Assembly: GCA_002336915.1 (NCBI GenBank)
Contig: DDET01000068.1
Location: 29,219 to 93,218 of the forward strand
Direction of reading: 5' to 3'
DNA: 64,000 bases
Source: Bacteroidetes bacterium UBA1947
Lineage (GTDB): Bacteria > Bacteroidota > Bacteroidia > Chitinophagales > Chitinophagaceae
Shown: in pieces, positions 8,986 through 17,003 of the stretch
Layout: the number at the start of each line of letters is the position of its first letter
How positions within the stretch are numbered: position 1 is the first letter of the stretch
Made by a program: the position numbers and the translations under genes
The notes under the pieces: model-generated
Seen by the model: only the letters and a program-made list of their open reading frames with translations
The model's database searches: none
Told to the model about the DNA's origin: nothing

Positions 8986-9882
8986 ATGAAGAATATACGT
9001 TTCACAGGGGCTATGCTTCTTATTTTCTGCCTCCTGATTTCTTTCCATGCAGAAGCTGCATTAAGCAAGTTAAGCTTGCAGCAAGCCATAAGAACTAATG
9101 CTATCATCTTTAACGCCACCGGGACCGGCGGAGCCATCGGCAAATGCCTTACGCTGCACATGAAGAATATATCCTGCAGAACGATTATTATAAAAATGGA
9201 CCAGGCTTTGATATTCAGGCCATCGAAACTCCAATATCAAGACCTTGTAGCGGTAGGTGGCGACTCCGTTCAACTGGCGCCTGATAAGAGCACTGAGCTA
9301 AAAGTGCAAACTTTTTGCGGCAAGAGCCCGGCAGCATCACCTATTTACGGTTTGAGCTATACCCTCCTGAAGCAAGGTGATAAGGCGATGATAGAAGTAA
9401 TGGACTACATACGGGTCCATAAGATATATAACTATGTAGGCCAGCATGCAGTATGGACCTTTACAAATAATCACTGCATCAACACTATTTACAATCCCCT
9501 TCAGGCCGAACAATCGAAAAACCTGATGGAATATGTAGCAAAGGTGCGGCAGCTGCCGATACCTGACTATTATACTTACTACGAGGTCAGGGACAGGCCT
9601 GGAGCTGCTATGCTGGGAGAAAACCCCAGGAAACAGTATGTGGACATGAGCTGGGGTAATGAGGGGTATAGAAATATGACCATAACTGTCTATAAAGAGA
9701 ACGGGGACGTATATAAAAGCGGCATAAACTCAGAACACGCAGGTGCCAATGGCCATACCGGAACAATATCATTTGACCCGGAAACAGAAGAGGGCCATTA
9801 TTATGTGAAGCTACAGGACGACCGTCACCGTATCTGGAAGGTGAAGGAGATATTTGTAGGCAAGGAGCCGTGTAAAATGTAG
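8986..9882 (+). CDS. Secreted protein, paralogue of the next gene
   Basis: 298 residues from the ATG at 8986; the frame is open further up, but MKNIRFTGAMLLIFCLLISF is a clean signal peptide cleaved near AEA. It begins LSKLSLQQAIRTNAI, matching IHRMSLKEAIDKNLVI in the gene at 10009. Both then share a beta-rich domain (G.GGAIGKCLTLHMKNISC against G.SKGIELSLVNITC), a helical middle and a C-terminal beta domain (NMTITVYKENGDVY against NLRVTIHDAEGFVY) that resembles a T9SS-type or fibronectin-like fold. No enzyme motif. Divergent from mfd. Confidence 0.6.
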   Translation: MKNIRFTGAMLLIFCLLISFHAEAALSKLSLQQAIRTNAIIFNATGTGGAIGKCLTLHMKNISCRTIIIKMDQALIFRPSKLQYQDLVAVGGDSVQLAPDKSTELKVQTFCGKSPAASPIYGLSYTLLKQGDKAMIEVMDYIRVHKIYNYVGQHAVWTFTNNHCINTIYNPLQAEQSKNLMEYVAKVRQLPIPDYYTYYEVRDRPGAAMLGENPRKQYVDMSWGNEGYRNMTITVYKENGDVYKSGINSEHAGANGHTGTISFDPETEEGHYYVKLQDDRHRIWKVKEIFVGKEPCKM

Positions 9883-10008
9883 ATCACCAGCGGTGCTTTC
9901 AACACTAATTCGAGATTTCTCTAAAAAAAATGTTAAAATTTCTTTTTTTATGAGAAAAAAGTCGATATCTTTAAATCCCTTTTTTTATCACAGTATAAAG
10001 TTCTACTT

Positions 10009-10887
10009 ATGAGGCAGATAATGAATAGCCGAATTGTATTACTGCTTGTATGCTGTTTTGGCTTACACTTTTCTGCATCTGCAGATATCCACAGGATGTC
10101 GTTGAAAGAAGCGATCGATAAGAACCTGGTAATTTTAAAAAGTGCTGTAGCCAACGGCAAAGGAAGTGGTAGTAAGGGGATAGAGTTGAGCCTTGTCAAT
10201 ATTACATGTAATGATATTGTCGTTGATATTAATCCGGTAATATTTCGTTCCAAGGCCGCCGGTGCGCCCGAGATGGTTCTGGCCGGCAATGAAAGTATAA
10301 ACCTCCCGCACGAAAAAGTGATGAAAGTGAGCCCTGCGACTTATTTCATCAGCAACGATGCCCGCGATCCGGTGGCGGGTGAAAAGTATCGTATGTATAA
10401 GTGCGATGAAACACTTGTAAAGCTCCTTGCCTACATTAATGCCAATCACATCAACAGCAAACTAGCGCAAAAGGCAATTCTGAGCGTAACTGATGGTGCT
10501 GCAATGGCCACAGTCTATGACGCGCGCCGCCCCAATACATCTAAAAAGCTGCAAAGATTCCTTGCATCTGCATTAAACGCATCGCGGAGCCAGGCAAATA
10601 CGAATAAGTATGCTGCATACAGGCCCCCACCGGTGGTTGATACCAAGCTCTTCGTGAACCTTGACATGAATTTTAAAAACGCAAGGAACCTCAGGGTGAC
10701 CATACACGATGCCGAAGGATTTGTATATCCGCGCCTTGTAGATGTAAAACAACGCGAATACATCAGCGAATCGAGCCATACCGTGGACATAGAGGTTGAT
10801 ACTGCACGCATGCCACACGGTACTTATACTGTATCTATCTGTGATGATACCAACAAGACATGGTCGCAGAAGGTGATAACAGTATAA
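10009..10887 (+). CDS. Secreted protein, paralogue of the previous gene
   Basis: 292 residues; a slightly later ATG at 10021 (MNSRIVLLLVCCFGLHFSAS) would give a more typical signal peptide, so the exact start is open. After cleavage near SADIHRM it carries the same layout as the gene at 8986: a LKEAIDKN helix, a beta domain with one conserved Cys (NITCNDI), a central helical part and a C-terminal beta module ending in TWSQKVITV, where the paralogue has RIWKVKEIFVG. The pair is probably a tandem duplication. Role unknown. Confidence 0.6.
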   Translation: MRQIMNSRIVLLLVCCFGLHFSASADIHRMSLKEAIDKNLVILKSAVANGKGSGSKGIELSLVNITCNDIVVDINPVIFRSKAAGAPEMVLAGNESINLPHEKVMKVSPATYFISNDARDPVAGEKYRMYKCDETLVKLLAYINANHINSKLAQKAILSVTDGAAMATVYDARRPNTSKKLQRFLASALNASRSQANTNKYAAYRPPPVVDTKLFVNLDMNFKNARNLRVTIHDAEGFVYPRLVDVKQREYISESSHTVDIEVDTARMPHGTYTVSICDDTNKTWSQKVITV

Positions 10888-10947
10888 CGGGCGGAATTTC
10901 TTCTTTATGCATATTTCCTTAGCTTTATTAGAACAAATACGTTCTGT

Positions 10948-11223
10948 ATGAAAAGCTGTGTGTCCATTCTGCTGCTTATTGCCTTATCCTGTTTCTGCTC
11001 CTGCAAGAACACATGGTCGAAGGAAGATAAAGAAAATTACATGCACAGCTGTATGGAGGGCCTGAGTGCGCCTGATGACCTGGGTGGAAAACCTAGAGCA
11101 TATTGTGATTGCATGCTGGAAAAGATCACAAAAAAATACCCTAATGTAAATGATATGCTGGAGCATATGCAGGATGTAGTAAATGATCCGGAGTTACAGC
11201 AGTGTAAAGAAAATTTGAAATAA
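10948..11223 (+). CDS. Small cysteine-rich lipoprotein
   Basis: 91 residues. The first 20 residues (MKSCVSILLLIALSCFCSCK) form a signal peptide with several possible lipobox cysteines (LSCFCSC). The mature part has four more Cys: SCMEG, YCDCMLEK and QQCKENLK, a spacing like that of small helical proteins with two disulfides. It follows the paralogue pair by 60 bases and may be co-transcribed with them. The stop is followed two bases later by the first of two palindromes described below. Confidence 0.6.
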   Translation: MKSCVSILLLIALSCFCSCKNTWSKEDKENYMHSCMEGLSAPDDLGGKPRAYCDCMLEKITKKYPNVNDMLEHMQDVVNDPELQQCKENLK

Positions 11224-11224
11224 C

Positions 11225-11304
11225 GTGCAAATTATTGCGTAAAACCAATTTTTTATTCCTTAACCAATACGAGTAAATCATTATTAATACGCAAATTATT
11301 GCGT
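11225..11304. promoter_or_regulatory. Paired palindromes, 64 bp apart (same type as at the hipB-like gene)
   Basis: Two copies of a 16-base palindrome: GTGCAA-ATTA-TTGCGT at 11225-11240 and ACGCAA-ATTA-TTGCGT at 11289-11304. The start-to-start distance is 64 bp, about six helical turns. The right copy covers the stop codon (11296-11298) of the convergent minus-strand gene. The same palindrome type with the same 64-bp spacing occurs at the hipB-like promoter (51192-51271). It may be a remote binding site of that regulator or the remnant of a lost cassette; it is not a normal terminator because no T-run follows. Confidence 0.55.
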
Positions 11305-12465
11305 AAACTTCTTTTTATTCTTGACTATCTTTCTGAGTAAGGAACTTGCCCTATACCTGTCTTCATGGTACTCGTTATATAATATTTCCAGTTTGTCCAG
11401 GCATTGATTGGCGCCTAGTTCATCGCACCATTGCAACAAGCCCTTCGGATAGTTCACACCTTTGATCATTGCAAGGTCGAGGTCATTCGCGGAAGCGATA
11501 TTCAAATGCAGCGCTTCTACCGCTTCGTTTATCAGCATGACAAGGATGCGGTCAAACACCTGTTTCCCAAGCGCCTCGTCTTTATTTGGTTGCGGCACTA
11601 CTGCCCCCTCGGCATAATTGTAGAATCCACGACCGGTTTTCCGACCGAGCCAGCCAGCCTCCAGCAATCTCTTTTGTGAAAACGATGGCTTATAGCGCGG
11701 ATCAAAGAAAAAAGACGTGAACACGGTCTCTGTTACCACATAGTTCACATCGTGTCCTATGTAGTCCATGAGTGTAAAGGGCCCCATCTTGAAGCCTCCT
11801 ATCTCGGTCATAGCCCAGTCTATAGTGGCTATATCTGCTATTCCTTCTTCATAGATACGTATTGCCTCACCATAAAAAGGGCGGGCTACACGGTTAACGA
11901 TGAAGCCGGGCGTGTCTTTCGCTATTACAGGTATCTTGCCCCAAGCCTCCATTAGCTGTTTTGCTACAGGTACTTGTTCTTTATCCGTTTGTACAGCCGG
12001 TATTATCTCAATTAAGGCCATAAGCGGTGCGGGGTTGAAAAAATGCAGCCCTATTACTCTTGATGGGTTTTTACATGCTGCGGCTATCGAGGTAATGGAC
12101 AATGATGAGGTATTGCTGGCTAGTACGCAATCTTCGCTGACAATATTTTCAACTTGTGAAAATACGCCCTTCTTGACATCCAGCTTCTCAACGATAGCCT
12201 CTATGATCAGTCCACAATTACGAAAGTTGTTTATATCTGAGGCAAACGATATACGGTTTAACACCTCGGCGCTATTCTGCAACCTGCCTTTTTCCTGAAG
12301 TTTTTGCAAGGTAGTCGCCAAGCTTGCTTTAGCTTTTTCCAATGCGGGTGCATTGTTATCGTATAGAATCACGGTGTGCCCGGCCACGGCGGCTACCTGG
12401 GCTATGCCCGCGCCCATGGCGCCGGAACCTATTACACCTACTATTGTATCCCGGTTGAAACTCAT
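11296..12465 (-). CDS. 3-hydroxyacyl-CoA dehydrogenase (PaaH/Hbd type)
   Basis: 389 residues. Oxidises an (S)-3-hydroxyacyl-CoA to the 3-keto form with NAD. N-terminal Rossmann domain with GVIGSGAMGAGIAQ at 10-23 and D36 for the adenosine ribose; SNTSS near 118; catalytic H141 in GLHFFNPAPLM with E153 as partner; then DTPGFIVNR and two C-terminal 3HCDH dimerisation domains, the second around residues 290-375. The double C-terminal domain and length resemble PaaH of phenylacetate breakdown as much as butyryl-CoA-pathway Hbd, so the substrate is not fixed. It directly abuts the upstream FAH-family gene, forming an operon. Confidence 0.88.
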   Translation of the reverse strand: MSFNRDTIVGVIGSGAMGAGIAQVAAVAGHTVILYDNNAPALEKAKASLATTLQKLQEKGRLQNSAEVLNRISFASDINNFRNCGLIIEAIVEKLDVKKGVFSQVENIVSEDCVLASNTSSLSITSIAAACKNPSRVIGLHFFNPAPLMALIEIIPAVQTDKEQVPVAKQLMEAWGKIPVIAKDTPGFIVNRVARPFYGEAIRIYEEGIADIATIDWAMTEIGGFKMGPFTLMDYIGHDVNYVVTETVFTSFFFDPRYKPSFSQKRLLEAGWLGRKTGRGFYNYAEGAVVPQPNKDEALGKQVFDRILVMLINEAVEALHLNIASANDLDLAMIKGVNYPKGLLQWCDELGANQCLDKLEILYNEYHEDRYRASSLLRKIVKNKKKFTQ

Positions 12466-13470
12466 TTACTTCTTTTTAAGGGCCAGAATGCTAAAATCTG
12501 TTTTTTCGGCTACAATCGTATTGCTGAGCAAACCCAACTCATCTATTTCCATTTCCACCACGTCGCCGGGCTGCAGCCATTGAGGATTGTAGTTTGGGTC
12601 GTTCAACAGACCTGTGCCGTTCAGTTCCAGGAAGCAGCCCGTGCCTACGGTGCCGCTGCCTATCACATCGCCGGGTAATATGTCCACCCCATATGCGCAA
12701 CGCTCTATTATTTCTGCGAAAGTCCAGTCCATATCGCCCATATTACCTTCGCTCACCTGTACACCATTTACGCGGCATACCATTTTCAGATTGTAGTTAT
12801 TTCCGGTATGGCCCGGTTTAGCAGGTATGCTTAAGTGTTCCAGTTCATCAGGTGTTACCATCATAGGACCTATCACTGTGCTGAAGTCTTTCCCCTTTGC
12901 GGGACCGAGGTTCAGCAGCATTTCTTCCATTTGCAAGGTACGGGCGCTCATATCATTCATGATCATATAGCCCGCTATATATTCATCTGCCTCCGACGCC
13001 TTAATATTCCTGCCTTTTTTACCCAATACCACTGCTGCTTCCAGCTCAAAATCCAGTTTCTGGAAATGGTCGGGCATGCAATGAATAGGGCCGGGGCCCT
13101 GTATGGCATTGTGGTTGGTAAAATAGAAGATGGGGTATTGGTCAAACTCGGCTATCATATCCACTTTACGATTGCGACGTGCAGCGGCAACGTGCTGGCG
13201 GAAGGCATATCCATCGCGGCAGGAGGTAGGCTGGGTTACAGGCGCCAGCACTTTGGCTGTGTTATAAGCAACACCCTCAGCACCTGTGCTGCCTTTTTTT
13301 AAGGCATCATATGCTTTATGGCCAATTTCGGAGAGGCGCGCCCAGTCCTTTAACATCGCATTCAGCGTGTTAGGCAGGTTCAGGTTTACCTCATCGGTAT
13401 CATATAGCCTGTCATTAACATAAAATGCCAGTTGTTCTTTTCCCTGCTTTGAATATGTGACCAGTTTCAT
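12466..13470 (-). CDS. Fumarylacetoacetate hydrolase family protein
   Basis: 334 residues. C-C bond hydrolase or decarboxylase fold acting on oxo-acids from aromatic or amino-acid breakdown. Metal-binding acidic residues are visible in DFELEAAVVLGKKGRNI and the following MNDMSARTLQ, and the GKDFSTVIGPMMVTPDEL stretch is typical, as is the closing LQPGDVVEMEIDELGLLSNTI. The N-terminal region begins MKLVTYSKQGKEQLAFYVND, a usual FAH lead-in. It ends one base before the dehydrogenase starts, so the two are translated from one message and probably act in one catabolic route. The exact substrate cannot be read from sequence. Confidence 0.88.
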   Translation of the reverse strand: MKLVTYSKQGKEQLAFYVNDRLYDTDEVNLNLPNTLNAMLKDWARLSEIGHKAYDALKKGSTGAEGVAYNTAKVLAPVTQPTSCRDGYAFRQHVAAARRNRKVDMIAEFDQYPIFYFTNHNAIQGPGPIHCMPDHFQKLDFELEAAVVLGKKGRNIKASEADEYIAGYMIMNDMSARTLQMEEMLLNLGPAKGKDFSTVIGPMMVTPDELEHLSIPAKPGHTGNNYNLKMVCRVNGVQVSEGNMGDMDWTFAEIIERCAYGVDILPGDVIGSGTVGTGCFLELNGTGLLNDPNYNPQWLQPGDVVEMEIDELGLLSNTIVAEKTDFSILALKKK

Positions 13471-13492
13471 TTAGTAAGTATTTGCATTGTAA

Positions 13493-13527
13493 AAGTAAAA
13501 AATGCCCCCAAGTATACTCGGGGGCAT
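13493..13527 (-). terminator. Intrinsic terminator for the OMP gene
   Basis: ATGCCCCC and GGGGGCAT form a long near-perfect hairpin (13502-13527). On the minus strand it is followed by a T-rich run. It lies just downstream of the minus-strand gene ending at 13551 and before the FAH gene start. Confidence 0.75.
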
Positions 13528-13550
13528 AGTAAAATAAAAAAATAATTTTT

Positions 13551-14261
13551 TTAAAGCCCTGTTATACAAATACCCATCGAGAAGGGCAGCACCTGCGGGC
13601 CTTTATTTTCCTTATACAATGATGTAAGACTGTAAGACCCGAAAATCGAGAAGTTTCCCCAGCCAATGCGGGCAGTTCCCAGGAACTCCCAGGTATTCAT
13701 AAAGCGGCGTGTATTTATCTTTTCGGTTATCTTATTGTTAGTGCCGGCTACAGTATAAATATACTTATTGTGCGAGCCAATGAGCGTACCAACCTGCAGG
13801 CCTATCGCTGCTTTAAAACCTTTATTGCGGTTTACCTTGTTGCCAAAGAAACGAAGCTCGAAGGGTGCCTGCAAGTATGTAGTCACAAGCTTGTCCCTTT
13901 TATAGCCACCTGTATCTACAAAACGCACAACCGCCAGGTTGCCCGTATCGTTGGTCACATTTACCTGGTCTTTGAAATAAAGACTGCTGGTGCTGATGCC
14001 AATACCCGCTGCAAAACTGAAATTAGATTTGCCAATAGGAAAATCATAGCATACATAACCATTGAAGCCATGGCCAAAACCTTTGAGGTGTATACTGTCG
14101 GGCTTATTCATCCAGCCTGCGTAGGTGATCTGGAACATTACAAAATCGCGTGAGGGTTTTTGCACTTCGGTCTTGGAATCGGTATTTTTTTCAACATCCT
14201 GTGCAAACAGCTGGAAGCTACTTACAAGTAATACAGCCATTAAGGCTATTCGCTTGATCAT
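13551..14261 (-). CDS. Outer-membrane beta-barrel protein (PorT/OmpW-like)
   Basis: 236 residues with signal peptide MIKRIALMAVLLVSSFQLFA cut before QDVEKN. The rest alternates hydrophobic and polar residues with many Gly and aromatic positions (FVMFQITYAGWMNKP, FSFAAGIGISTSSLYF, KLVTTYLQAPFELRFFG, FKAAIGLQVGTLIG) and ends in a short strand ISFSMGICITGL-like tail (LPFSMGICITGL). This fits the eight- to ten-strand barrels of the Bacteroidota PorT family. Function beyond an outer-membrane location is unknown. Its own terminator follows. Confidence 0.7.
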   Translation of the reverse strand: MIKRIALMAVLLVSSFQLFAQDVEKNTDSKTEVQKPSRDFVMFQITYAGWMNKPDSIHLKGFGHGFNGYVCYDFPIGKSNFSFAAGIGISTSSLYFKDQVNVTNDTGNLAVVRFVDTGGYKRDKLVTTYLQAPFELRFFGNKVNRNKGFKAAIGLQVGTLIGSHNKYIYTVAGTNNKITEKINTRRFMNTWEFLGTARIGWGNFSIFGSYSLTSLYKENKGPQVLPFSMGICITGL

Positions 14262-14390
14262 AAACGGAAATTAGAGCGCAAATATAATGGCTTTGGCAAC
14301 GAAAACTTGTTAAAATAATCCGAACCAATGTGAAATGTGTAAATATGAAAATGTGCAGAGGGATTCCAACCCTAAAAACAGGAGACCGAA

Positions 14391-14423
14391 TTGTGCTGTT
14401 TAATTTAAAAAATACTACCTTTG
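14391..14423 (+). promoter_or_regulatory. Promoter of tRNA-His
   Basis: The -7 box TACCTTTG (14416-14423) matches the Bacteroidota consensus TAnnTTTG exactly. A TTGTG at 14391-14395 lies 22 bases upstream as a -33 box. The tRNA starts 19 bases downstream of the -7 box. Confidence 0.7.
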
Positions 14424-14441
14424 CCATCCCAAAGTCCATAC

Positions 14442-14516
14442 GGAGGTTGTAGCTCAGTTGGTTAGAGCATCAGATTGTGGTTCTGAGGGTCGAGGGTTCG
14501 AGACCCTTCATCCTCC
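14442..14516 (+). tRNA. tRNA-His (anticodon GTG)
   Basis: Cloverleaf folded by hand: acceptor 14443-14449 with 14509-14515; D arm GCTC/GAGC; anticodon stem TCAGA/TCTGA around loop TTGTGGT (anticodon GTG at 14477-14479); five-base variable loop; T arm GAGGG/CCCTT around TTCGAGA. The extra 5' G at 14442 pairs with C at 14516 (G-1:C73), the mark of tRNA-His. One acceptor pair, position 5:68, is a U-U mismatch. CCA is not encoded. Confidence 0.95.
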
Positions 14517-14531
14517 CGTATTTTTTGTAAA

Positions 14532-14557
14532 AAAGTGCCTTGTAAGGCACTTTTTTT
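14532..14557 (+). terminator. Intrinsic terminator after tRNA-His
   Basis: AAGTGCCTT pairs with AAGGCACTT around GT, followed by a run of T. It ends the tRNA transcript. Confidence 0.85.
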
Positions 14558-14633
14558 ATTATCTTCCTGTTTCAATCAAGTATCTTTGTATTCAATAGCA
14601 GCTTTAATTGTTTAATTATTTAAATTTTCACCA

Positions 14634-15047
14634 ATGAGTCTCGAAGTAACAGGAAAAATACTCCACAAATATGACACACAGCAGGTAAGTGAACGCTTTA
14701 AGAAACGCGAATTTGTATTGGAACTGGCCGAAGAAATAAACGGTAATACCTATACCAACTATGCTAAAATGCAACTGGTACAGAATAAATGCGAGTTGCT
14801 GGACCGCTATAATGAAGGTGATATGGTTAAAGTGAGCTTTAATATAAAAGGCAATCGCTGGGAACGTGACGGCAAGGTGAATTTTATAACCAACCTGGAT
14901 GCATGGCGTATAGAACCGGCTACCGGCGGCGCAGCACAAAGCAATAATATAGCATCATCGCAGGCAGTGCCTCAATACAATGATAACAGCGGCACACCGG
15001 CGTTCTACAATCCATCGCCTGAGAATTCGGACGACCTTCCATTTTAA
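14634..15047 (+). CDS. DUF3127 single-strand-binding-like protein
   Basis: 137 residues. The first 95 match the DUF3127 family, an OB-fold group thought to be related to single-stranded-DNA-binding proteins: SLEVTGKILHKYDTQQVSER, then KREFVLELAEE, YTNYAKMQLVQNKCELLD and WERDGKVNFITNLDAWRIE. The tail is low complexity (SNNIASSQAVPQYND) and ends in an acidic tip ENSDDLPF, just like the SSB C-terminal tail that binds partner proteins. This supports a role in DNA metabolism. It is alone between the tRNA and a lipoprotein gene. Confidence 0.85.
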   Translation: MSLEVTGKILHKYDTQQVSERFKKREFVLELAEEINGNTYTNYAKMQLVQNKCELLDRYNEGDMVKVSFNIKGNRWERDGKVNFITNLDAWRIEPATGGAAQSNNIASSQAVPQYNDNSGTPAFYNPSPENSDDLPF

Positions 15048-15098
15048 TATAACAGCGTGTAACTTTTTACGGTTCACTACGATATACACAAGATTAGC

Positions 15099-15128
15099 TA
15101 TCCCACACTTTATAAAAAGTGTGGGATA
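15099..15128. repeat. Perfect 13-bp inverted repeat
   Basis: TATCCCACACTTT and AAAGTGTGGGATA face each other around a four-base loop, 52 bases after the DUF3127 stop. Only TTT follows on the plus strand, so it is either a weak terminator or a regulatory/RNA-end structure. Confidence 0.7.
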
Positions 15129-15171
15129 TTTGTAAATACAATATTAACTTCAATATCGCTAATTTACTCAT

Positions 15172-16872
15172 ATGCGCAAGCACATTCTTTCAGTTACCAT
15201 CCTTGCAGTAGTGGCCATCGGCTTAAGTGCCTGTCACAGCATGCCTGAACACGCAAAGTACATTCCTAAAGACGCCACCGGAGTAGTAAGTGTGGACATT
15301 GCCAGCATGGGTAAAAAAATGGCCTGGAATGCTATTGTGGGCAGTAAAATATTTGATGAGTGGAAAGCGCGCCCACAGCAGAAAGATGCTATGAAAGGCA
15401 TAGAGAACTCGGGAATAGATTTTATGAACACGATCTACCTGTATGTAAAAGGCGACAAACGCTTTGGCGGCGAGAAGGCTACAGCACTGGTTCCCCTTGA
15501 CGATGCAGCAAAATGGGAAACGTTCCTGAAGAAAAATTTTCCGGAAGCGGTAGTTAAGGACCAGGGAAAACGTAAAGAGGCAATGATAAGTGAAAATATG
15601 TATGCCGGCTGGGATAAGAAACTGCTGGTGATAATGAATACAGCACATAACGAAGTGGCTGAAGAATATAACGCGGCCGATCTTATGGATACCGTTGCAA
15701 AACCTGCCGCCCCGGTTACAGACATGAATGTAATGAGCGCCGAAATGGAGAAAGCCTTTGCAGTAGCAAAGGACAACTCGCTGGTGACTAATAAACATTT
15801 TACGGCTTTGCAGAAAGAAGGACATGATATAGCCTTGTGGATAAATTACGAGGACATTATGTCGGACTATATGGACAAGGGTGCTGGGAGTATGTCAGGC
15901 CTTTCAATATCCAATACGCTTTGGAAAGACGCAGCCTTTACCGCAGGCCTCGATTTTAATAAAGGCAGCATTAAATCAGACATGAAATATTATATGCCAC
16001 AGGACTTGAAAGAGATAGGTAATGCATTTGGATCGGCAGCTGTGGATAAGGAAATGGTGGAAAAACTGCCTACAAACAACCTGGATGTAATCGCAGCCTG
16101 GCATTTGTCAACCAAGGGGCTCAAATCAGTAATGGAAAAAACAGGTGTACTAGGTCTGGCCAACGTGGCGCTCAGTTCTCAAAACCTGAGTGTGGATGGT
16201 GTACTTGAAGCTTTCACAGGCGATATGGGTTTTGTATCTAATGATTTCTCGGTAACTACCACCCGGGTACCTGTCGAGTCTTATAATGATGAACCCGCTA
16301 AAATGGTTGACGACTACAAATACAACGTAAACTATATATACGTTCTCAAGATAAACAAGAAAGAGAGTTTCAATAAACTGCTACAACTTGCCCTAAGTTC
16401 GGGCATGCTAAAATCTAACGGTAACAATACCTATGCGATGGCCAATGGCGGCCCCGATGCCCCTGTGATGGTGGTAAATGACAAATATGCCGTGGTTTCC
16501 AACAAGGTTGAAAGTGCTACTGCCTACCTGGCGGGCGGCAACAAAGGGCCAAAATTAAGCGGCCTGGCAGCAGAATCTGTGACGGGGCATCCCCTGGGAT
16601 GCTACTTTGACGTACAGCAAATGGTGAAATCTTTAGATCCCCAACTAAAAAGCGCGGAGCTAGACCCGGCAATAATAGCGGAAGCCAAAAAACTGGTGGA
16701 AAATGCCGCTGTAAGTGGTGGTGAATTCAGAAATGGTGCCTTTGAATGGAAGACCACAATGAACTTTACCAATAAAGACGAAAACAGCCTTATTCAGATT
16801 TTAAATTTTGCAATGCATGTAAATGATGCCCAAAATAAGGGTATAACTGCCTATAATGGCAAAATGCACTAA
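15172..16872 (+). CDS. DUF4836 family lipoprotein
   Basis: 566 residues. Lipoprotein signal MRKHILSVTILAVVAIGLSA then C. The mature start, YIPKDATGVVSVDIASMGKK, followed by a long region with SGIDFMNTIYLYVKGD, is the hallmark of DUF4836, a family of large Bacteroidota surface or periplasmic lipoproteins of unknown function. Later parts repeat the same mixed alpha/beta module (VVSNKVESATAYLAGGNKG). The start follows an AT-rich leader and no other gene shares the operon. A shared-promoter motif precedes the next gene. Confidence 0.85.
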   Translation: MRKHILSVTILAVVAIGLSACHSMPEHAKYIPKDATGVVSVDIASMGKKMAWNAIVGSKIFDEWKARPQQKDAMKGIENSGIDFMNTIYLYVKGDKRFGGEKATALVPLDDAAKWETFLKKNFPEAVVKDQGKRKEAMISENMYAGWDKKLLVIMNTAHNEVAEEYNAADLMDTVAKPAAPVTDMNVMSAEMEKAFAVAKDNSLVTNKHFTALQKEGHDIALWINYEDIMSDYMDKGAGSMSGLSISNTLWKDAAFTAGLDFNKGSIKSDMKYYMPQDLKEIGNAFGSAAVDKEMVEKLPTNNLDVIAAWHLSTKGLKSVMEKTGVLGLANVALSSQNLSVDGVLEAFTGDMGFVSNDFSVTTTRVPVESYNDEPAKMVDDYKYNVNYIYVLKINKKESFNKLLQLALSSGMLKSNGNNTYAMANGGPDAPVMVVNDKYAVVSNKVESATAYLAGGNKGPKLSGLAAESVTGHPLGCYFDVQQMVKSLDPQLKSAELDPAIIAEAKKLVENAAVSGGEFRNGAFEWKTTMNFTNKDENSLIQILNFAMHVNDAQNKGITAYNGKMH

Positions 16873-16957
16873 GCGGAATCAAAAATTTGTTTTATCTTTC
16901 ATGAGAAATTTCAAACCTTATTAAGGCCATGACCGTCTTATCTGTTATGGCTCAGGC

Positions 16958-16988
16958 TTTGATTTCTTAACTTTTTTTATAAACTTGG
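16958..16988 (+). promoter_or_regulatory. Promoter-like element shared with the gene at 43994
   Basis: TTTG (16958-16961) is followed by TTTCTTAAC, a T-run and TATAAACTTG. Almost the same string lies upstream of the T9SS protein at 43994. It sits 16-46 bases before the ATG at 17004 and fits a -33/-7 layout with a degenerate TAnnTTTG box. Confidence 0.5.
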
Positions 16989-17003
16989 AGAAAATTTTTT
17001 TAA

